Positions 6,436-10,246 of a stretch of DNA of 10,246 nucleotides are shown here, in pieces. The notes below the pieces were generated by a model. It saw only the letters and a program-made list of their open reading frames with translations. It was not told the origin of the DNA and made no database searches. The position numbers and the translations under genes were made by a program. Source of the stretch: Alphaproteobacteria bacterium (GTDB lineage Bacteria > Pseudomonadota > Alphaproteobacteria > Rs-D84); assembly GCA_017425725.1 (NCBI GenBank), contig JAFOXU010000023.1, forward strand, positions 1 through 10,246, given 5' to 3'. Numbering within the stretch: the first letter of the stretch is position 1; each line of letters begins with the position of its first letter.

Positions 6436-7711
6436 ATTTATATTCTTGTATCAATTGTTGAATTTGGGCAGATAAAACCAAGTCTGTGGACAACAATTTT
6501 TCAATTTGCTTTATTGCATATAATACTGTTGCATGATCACGACCACCAACAAAATTACCAATCTCGTTCAATGATAGGCCTGTTACATTTTTTAATACAA
6601 CCATCATTATCTGACGTGCCAACACCAATGAACGACTGCGCCCGTTGCCACATACTGCATCATATGATACCGCCAATTTTTCACACATTTCACGAACCAT
6701 AACAGATGGTGTTTTTGTCTTTTGCAACGTATCTGCCAACAAATGTTGTGCAACATCCATATCAACACAAACACCCATCAAATCAGTATATGCCTTGATT
6801 TTTTTTGCAATACCAGAAATCAAATGACCATCATTTGCCGTACGTTGTACCAATGCACCTGCAACATCTGATGCAACACCAGAACGTTGCAACATAACAG
6901 ATTTTACATGTGCGTTTGGCGATGCAACATCCGCCGTCAGGCCAGACGCAAACAACGATTGAACAGAACGATCAAAACCTGTTAAATTATTTGGTGCCGC
7001 ATTTGCTGTCAAAACAACATTCTTGCCCATATTGCGCAAATCAACAACCAACTGAACAAATTCTTCGGTTGATGCCTTTTTACCAGACAATGTTTGAACA
7101 TCGTCCAAGATAAATGTATCACAATTACGGCAAAAATCTTTGAATGCGAAAATATTATGTTCTTTTAAAGAACGTGTAAAATCAGATACAAACTGCGCAC
7201 CCGTCATTTTAACAACACGACCCTGTGCCGCATTTGCAATACAATCTGTTAATAATGTTTTACCACAACCAGACACACCATAAATAAACAGCGGGGAAAA
7301 TGAAACTGTGCCCGCTGCGACTTTCTTACATGCAGATACAACGAATAAGTTTTCATCACTGCAAACAAATGAATCAAATGAAACATTTGCAGATTCTGTA
7401 ACCTGTGCAGGTGCAAAAACCTGAGTATTATTGTCATTTGCAACACTTGCAACCTTGGCAGTTGCGCCACGAACAACAATCTGAACACCCAAGCCAAATT
7501 CACATGCAACAGATTTGATAACATTGCCATGAACACTGTTGATAAAGTCTGCAGAAAACTGATTCTGCGCACCCAAAACCAACACATCATTTATAACATC
7601 AAATTGTAATGGTGAAATCCAAGATTTATAACTGGCAGAATCAATTTTTGCGGCAATGGCCCCCTTGATATTTTCGATATTTATCATTAATGGTTTTGCC
7701 AGTGTCCGCAT
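6434..7711 (-). CDS. dnaA: Replication initiator DnaA, divergent ATPase site
   Basis: DnaA binds origin boxes and opens oriC. The ATG at 7711 has AAAGGAG 8 bases upstream and gives 425 residues, somewhat short for the family because linker domain II (about 78-110) is small. Domain I is recognisable (YKSWISPLQF, 28-37). Domain III has Walker A GVSGCGKT (145-152) and Walker B FILDD (200-204). Domain IV has the basic loop RSRS (358-361) and the signature GGRDHATV (389-396), keeping the Arg equivalent to E. coli R399 and the Asp-His pair. By manual alignment three switch residues are changed: sensor I TSD reads TAN (Asp to Asn237), the arginine-finger SRFGWG reads SLFASG (Arg to Leu253), and the sensor II Arg is His296; about six residues are missing before sensor II. 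It follows dprA, not dnaN. It could be the sole DnaA or a divergent paralogue. Confidence 0.93.
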   Translation of the reverse strand: MRTLAKPLMINIENIKGAIAAKIDSASYKSWISPLQFDVINDVLVLGAQNQFSADFINSVHGNVIKSVACEFGLGVQIVVRGATAKVASVANDNNTQVFAPAQVTESANVSFDSFVCSDENLFVVSACKKVAAGTVSFSPLFIYGVSGCGKTLLTDCIANAAQGRVVKMTGAQFVSDFTRSLKEHNIFAFKDFCRNCDTFILDDVQTLSGKKASTEEFVQLVVDLRNMGKNVVLTANAAPNNLTGFDRSVQSLFASGLTADVASPNAHVKSVMLQRSGVASDVAGALVQRTANDGHLISGIAKKIKAYTDLMGVCVDMDVAQHLLADTLQKTKTPSVMVREMCEKLAVSYDAVCGNGRSRSLVLARQIMMVVLKNVTGLSLNEIGNFVGGRDHATVLYAIKQIEKLLSTDLVLSAQIQQLIQEYK

Positions 7712-7762
7712 ATTGTTTTCTCCTTTCCTTCCCTTAAAAGAGTTTCCTGCCCTTTTTCTTAT

Positions 7763-7784
7763 AAAAAAGCATCCCGTCTTTTTT
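7763..7784 (-). terminator. Weak hairpin in the dnaA leader
   Basis: On the minus strand AAAAAAG and CTTTTTT pair around a short GC step with one bulged base, ending in a T-run. It could be a weak end for dprA readthrough or an attenuator ahead of dnaA. The stem is mainly A-T, so it is uncertain. Confidence 0.3.
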
Positions 7785-7809
7785 ATATTTATATTCAAAG
7801 TTTTTGAAA
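7782..7809 (-). promoter_or_regulatory. Tentative dnaA promoter
   Basis: TTTCAA (7804-7809) and TATAAA (7782-7787) lie 16 bases apart on the minus strand, about 70 bases before the dnaA start. The -35 match is weak and the area is AT-rich, so other starts are possible. The palindrome at 7794-7808 fills the spacer. Confidence 0.3.
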
Positions 7810-7824
7810 CCCCATAATTTAAAA

Positions 7825-7860
7825 ATTTGACGCTTCAATCATGTTTTGAATACGTCAAAT
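7825..7860 (-). promoter_or_regulatory. Nested inverted repeat upstream of dnaA
   Basis: Outer arms ATTTGACG (7825-7832) and CGTCAAAT (7853-7860) enclose TTCAA (7834-7838) and TTGAA (7846-7850). On the minus strand the outer stem is followed by TTTT, so it may act as a distant terminator for dprA. It may instead be a binding site for a regulator of dnaA. Confidence 0.45.
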
Positions 7861-7933
7861 AATTTATAAGATATATTTCGGTTTACAACCAAATATTCGT
7901 TAAAAAATGCACATTTATTTTTTGACAACGATT

Positions 7934-7980
7934 CGGATTTTTATCGGTTTTCTGCGGTTTGTATATACACTGTATATACA
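7934..7980. repeat. Helically phased repeat array upstream of dnaA
   Basis: CGG triplets followed by A/T-rich bases occur at 7934, 7945 and 7955, and then the perfect 10-base palindrome TGTATATACA occurs twice, at 7960-7969 and 7971-7980. Steps of 10-11 bases put the copies on one face of the helix. Confidence 0.5.
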
Positions 7981-7989
7981 TGAAAATAA

Positions 7990-9012
7990 TCACAATCGCA
8001 CATATCCACCATCAACTTTTCGTATTAAACCTTGCAATTCTAAGACAACTAAATCCGCCTTGATTTCCGAAACACTTTTTTTGACAAGTTGTGCCAATAC
8101 AGATTCTGACACAGGAATGTTTCCTATTTTATCAATCAGATTATTTTCCGAATCATTTTTTTCTAAACTTTTTATTTTTTTTACATCATTTTTTGCTGTT
8201 TTAAAAAAGTCTGATACCCCTAAACACATTTTTGCATCACCAGACCGAATCAGTGTATTTGGCCCCAAACCCCTGGAATCTGTGGGATGCGATGGAATCG
8301 CCCACACATCACGACCAAAATCAATTGCGAATCGTGCTGTTGTCATTGAACCCGACTTTAAATCTGCTTCGCCCAAAATCAGCGTATCTGACAGCCCTGC
8401 AACCCAACGATTACGCTGAATAAAATTTGTTGCAACAGGAACAAAACCCACTGGCATCTCGCTGATAACGCACCCCCGTTCAACAATTTCCCAATACAAC
8501 GATTCATTTTCCAATGGCCAAATATAATCAACCCCACCTGCCAAGACGGCAACAGTCTGGGAATTACCAGCCACACGCAACGCACCACGATGTGCCGCAG
8601 TATCTGTTCCGATTGCCATCCCAGATACAACCGCAATATCATTTTCTGCAAAATTTTGCGCAATATCCGCAACAAACCCCATTCCACTGGCGGTTGCATG
8701 CCGTGTTCCAACAATCGAAACCATTTGTTTCTTTAATGTGTCCATATTTCCACGCACAGTTATAATCGGCGGATGATTTTTTAAATCTTTTAATCGTGCC
8801 GGATATAAATCACAATCATCTGATATATAATGTATATTATTTTGATGCGCAAAATCTATTTCACGCATAATGGCATCACGAAATTCAGCCCCAACATCCA
8901 TCGTTTCGACCACCGCAGCCGCACAGCCAAACTGTTCTATCAATTGCGCATAACGCACAGGCCCAATTTTTGGCGTTCGAATAATTAATAATTTTTCAAA
9001 TAAATCTGACAT
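7990..9012 (-). CDS. dprA: DNA-processing protein DprA (Smf)
   Basis: DprA binds incoming single-stranded DNA and loads RecA during natural transformation; it is also widely kept in non-competent bacteria. I start it at the ATG at 9012, giving 340 residues whose N-terminus (LLIIRTPKIGPVRY) fits the family's helix-hairpin-helix-like opening. A TTG further up would add an atypical 17 residues inside a terminator. The Rossmann-like core shows VSIVGTRHATASG (98-110), VVSGMAIGTDTAAHRGAL (128-145), AVLAGGVDYIWPLEN (155-169), RNRWVAGLSD (200-209) and SGSMTTARFA (220-229). A polar Lys/Asp linker (about 271-290) leads to a C-terminal winged-helix-like domain (291-340). No Shine-Dalgarno sequence is present, and a TATAGT box sits only 6 bases upstream. 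Its plsY neighbour fits a common alphaproteobacterial arrangement, here interrupted by one gene. Confidence 0.95.
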   Translation of the reverse strand: MSDLFEKLLIIRTPKIGPVRYAQLIEQFGCAAAVVETMDVGAEFRDAIMREIDFAHQNNIHYISDDCDLYPARLKDLKNHPPIITVRGNMDTLKKQMVSIVGTRHATASGMGFVADIAQNFAENDIAVVSGMAIGTDTAAHRGALRVAGNSQTVAVLAGGVDYIWPLENESLYWEIVERGCVISEMPVGFVPVATNFIQRNRWVAGLSDTLILGEADLKSGSMTTARFAIDFGRDVWAIPSHPTDSRGLGPNTLIRSGDAKMCLGVSDFFKTAKNDVKKIKSLEKNDSENNLIDKIGNIPVSESVLAQLVKKSVSEIKADLVVLELQGLIRKVDGGYVRL

Positions 9013-9018
9013 AGTTAT

Positions 9019-9049
9019 ACTATATGACAAAATCTGATATAAAAACCAA
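9019..9049 (-). promoter_or_regulatory. Possible promoter giving a leaderless dprA transcript
   Basis: TATAGT (9019-9024) lies 6 bases before the dprA ATG, which would put the transcript start at or next to the start codon. A TTGGTT (9044-9049) is upstream, but its 19-base spacing is longer than ideal. Confidence 0.35.
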
Positions 9050-9052
9050 TAA

Positions 9053-9074
9053 AAAAACCGCAATTGCGGTTTTT
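9053..9074 (-). terminator. Intrinsic terminator of the secreted protein gene upstream of dprA
   Basis: A perfect 22-base palindrome has arms of five A/T then CCGCAA and TTGCGG. The stop codon of the gene at 9073-9969 (minus strand) merges with it. It separates that gene from dprA. Confidence 0.88.
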
Positions 9075-9969
9075 ATTTAATATCACCTATTAATACTGCT
9101 GCATCAATCCATTCTTTATACTTATCACAAACTGCTTTTGCATTCTTACAGTTTGTATCACCATCATCACAGTCTGGTAATTGTCCACACTGACCTTTCA
9201 AGTCTGTTAAATTTGCTATCACAGTATCATATTTCGTATCGTTTTTCGTATCTTTTTCTTTTTTCAGTACAAGCAACTGCGATCTTTTTTGTGCTGCGCC
9301 CTGCAAACCCTTTTGTCCTTCGACACTGCTAATACCCTTGCCAAGTAATTTGTTGCCGAACAATTCCATCGCACCAACACCCAATGCGGCCCCACCGACA
9401 GATGCGCCAACCGTACTCCACACACGAACTTTCTTTTTAGCATCCAAAATTCTTTGGCGCATTTCTTCTTCTGCGACCCACGAACCACATGTAATTGTCT
9501 TTCCCATTTCAAAATATTTATCTTCTATATCAGACAGGTCAATTCTTTCGTCATCTGAAACCAACCCTACCCTTACAAAGCAGGTATTATTTTCTGGTGT
9601 ATCAATATCTTCAACCATCGTAGAATATTCAGACAAATTACTGTACCGTGATGCCCAAACAAACGTATTACCAACACCAATATTATTAGACAGACATGTA
9701 CGACGTGCCTTTTCAATGACATCATCTTGCTGTTTTTTCTCCTGCTGCTCTGGTGTTGTCACCGGTGCCGCCACTGGTGCAGACACAGATTCATTTGTTG
9801 CGCTTTTTGCATTTGTTGCCGCCATTGCAGAAATTTCATTTCGTGAAACAGTTGCACGTGATGCCACATCCATTTGATTTGCCATGGATACACGGGCACG
9901 CCCACCAGGCGCAGCAACCGCCCCAGACACAACAAAACATCCGATGATAAAAGATAAAAACTTTTTCAT
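9073..9969 (-). CDS. Secreted or envelope protein with Ala/Ser/Thr-rich linker and Gly-zipper segment
   Basis: I do not recognise the family. The ATG at 9969 begins a clear signal peptide (MKKFLSFIIG with cleavage near AVAA, residue 20) and gives 298 residues; GGAG lies just upstream. Residues 21-75 are low-complexity, rich in Ala, Ser, Thr and Asn with Pro-Val repeats (SAPVAAPVTTP). Residues 90-165 look globular, with cysteines at 92, 130 and 161. A glycine-rich hydrophobic segment follows (GASVGGAALGVGAMELFG, 188-205) and may cross a membrane. A charged helical stretch ends in a four-cysteine tail (C261, C267, C274, C281) with CDKYKEWI, which resembles the KYEEWC steps of the protein encoded at 5292-6359. 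The protein is probably periplasmic or envelope-anchored. It lies between plsY and dprA with its own promoter and terminator. Confidence 0.8.
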   Translation of the reverse strand: MKKFLSFIIGCFVVSGAVAAPGGRARVSMANQMDVASRATVSRNEISAMAATNAKSATNESVSAPVAAPVTTPEQQEKKQQDDVIEKARRTCLSNNIGVGNTFVWASRYSNLSEYSTMVEDIDTPENNTCFVRVGLVSDDERIDLSDIEDKYFEMGKTITCGSWVAEEEMRQRILDAKKKVRVWSTVGASVGGAALGVGAMELFGNKLLGKGISSVEGQKGLQGAAQKRSQLLVLKKEKDTKNDTKYDTVIANLTDLKGQCGQLPDCDDGDTNCKNAKAVCDKYKEWIDAAVLIGDIK

Positions 9970-9990
9970 ACTCTCCGTACTTTGGTGTGT

Positions 9991-9996
9991 ATTATA
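9991..9996 (-). promoter_or_regulatory. Extended -10 promoter for the secreted protein gene
   Basis: On the minus strand the perfect TATAAT is preceded by TGG, matching the extended -10 form TGnTATAAT. The -35 region (TTTATT, 17 bases upstream) is poor, as is usual for extended -10 promoters. It lies 21 bases before the start codon. Confidence 0.65.
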
Positions 9997-10031
9997 CCAC
10001 AAATTCGATAAAAAATAAAGACTTTATACAG

Positions 10032-10056
10032 AAAAATCGGGATTAACCCGATTTTT
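10032..10056 (-). terminator. Intrinsic terminator of plsY
   Basis: AAAAATCGGG (10032-10041) and CCCGATTTTT (10047-10056) form a perfect stem around ATTAA. The plsY stop codon (10056-10058) overlaps its first arm by one base. Confidence 0.88.
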
Positions 10057-10246
10057 TATTTTTTCCATTTCCATTCTATCTTTGATTCACTGCCAGACAA
10101 TAACCTGGCAATATTTCCACGATGACGCCACATACACAGCAAACCAATGGCAAGAAAAGCAAACCCAACATGAATACTGATCGCAAATCCCAAGATTGGA
10201 ATCAAACAAAACACAATTGTTGCACCAAATGATGAAACACCACTGC
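10056..10246 (-). CDS. plsY: Acyl-phosphate glycerol-3-phosphate acyltransferase PlsY, C-terminal fragment
   Basis: The gene enters from the right edge, so only the last 62 residues are visible and the start is missing. PlsY is an inner-membrane enzyme that transfers an acyl group from acyl phosphate to glycerol-3-phosphate, the first acylation step of phospholipid synthesis. The fragment has two hydrophobic stretches (ATIVFCLIPILGFAISI and VGFAFLAIGLLCMW). They are followed by HRGNIARLLSGSESK, which matches the conserved C-terminal PlsY pattern H-R-x-N-I-x-R-L-x-x-G-x-E. A short lysine- and tryptophan-rich tail ends the protein. The terminator overlaps the stop codon. Confidence 0.85.
   Translation of the reverse strand, partial: SGVSSFGATIVFCLIPILGFAISIHVGFAFLAIGLLCMWRHRGNIARLLSGSESKIEWKWKK

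Larger units (their letters stand above)
7712..7989. other. Intergenic region between dprA and dnaA, rich in inverted repeats
   Basis: This 278-base AT-rich stretch holds no convincing gene. From left to right it contains the dnaA ribosome binding site, a weak hairpin (7763-7784), two TTCAA/TTGAA palindromes (7794-7808 and 7834-7850), outer arms ATTTGACG/CGTCAAAT (7825-7860), CGGTTT at 7879, one GATTC, and a phased array from 7934 to 7980. Only one poor match to a DnaA box (around 7906-7914) was seen, so nothing here by itself marks an origin. Confidence 0.6.

Noticed and set aside
7712..7989. Possible chromosomal origin next to dnaA.
   Set aside because: No cluster of DnaA boxes (TTATCCACA-like) was found; only one poor match is present, and dnaN or gidA-type neighbours are missing.
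7907..8419. A 170-codon plus-strand open frame opposite dprA and its 3' intergenic region.
   Set aside because: It runs antisense to a clear dprA, has no ribosome binding site, and its residues do not resemble a real protein. It is a shadow frame.
935..9870. CACGTG occurs about fourteen times in the window, well above chance for this base composition.
   Set aside because: Most copies I listed lie in genes where ACA or GCA is followed by the favoured Arg codon CGT and a G, so codon preference explains most of it. A codon-shuffled control would be needed to claim a signal.

Overview
The window is AT-rich bacterial chromosome, mostly housekeeping genes. Three features suggest a low-GC, uncultured Alphaproteobacterium: the outer-membrane type C-terminus of the first gene (Gram-negative), a plsY end lying close to dprA (a neighbourhood I associate with Alphaproteobacteria), and two secreted cysteine-bearing proteins of a kind I associate with gut-type alphaproteobacterial metagenome genomes. 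This assignment is inference; no rRNA or other decisive marker is present.

Layout. 1-247 (+) is the 3' end of an outer-membrane beta-barrel gene, which meets trxB (-) at a long bidirectional hairpin. trxB and serS diverge from 1296-1451. serS (+) converges on an unrecognised 172-residue cytoplasmic protein gene (-), and that gene diverges from typA/bipA (+). typA converges on a cysteine-rich secreted repeat protein gene (-). From there to the right edge every gene is on the minus strand; in transcription order they are plsY (partial, at the edge), a second secreted protein, dprA, dnaA and the cysteine-rich secreted protein.

Functionally the window joins thiol redox (trxB), translation (serS, typA), replication initiation (dnaA), DNA uptake or recombination (dprA), phospholipid synthesis (plsY) and cell envelope (beta-barrel fragment and two secreted proteins). 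The genes are mostly single transcription units, each with its own promoter and an intrinsic terminator whose A/T tract merges with, or nearly touches, the stop codon.

Most worth a second look: (1) the DnaA has intact Walker A/B motifs and an intact DNA-binding domain, but by manual alignment lacks the sensor I Asp, the arginine finger and the sensor II Arg; (2) the intergenic region between dprA and dnaA (7712-7989) carries two TTCAA-n-TTGAA palindromes and a helically phased array ending in two TGTATATACA palindromes; (3) the secreted protein encoded at 5292-6359 contains tandem cysteine-spaced helical repeats and a Gly-rich membrane segment, and a second secreted protein with a partly similar plan lies between plsY and dprA. 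No mobile elements, CRISPR arrays, tRNA or rRNA genes were seen.
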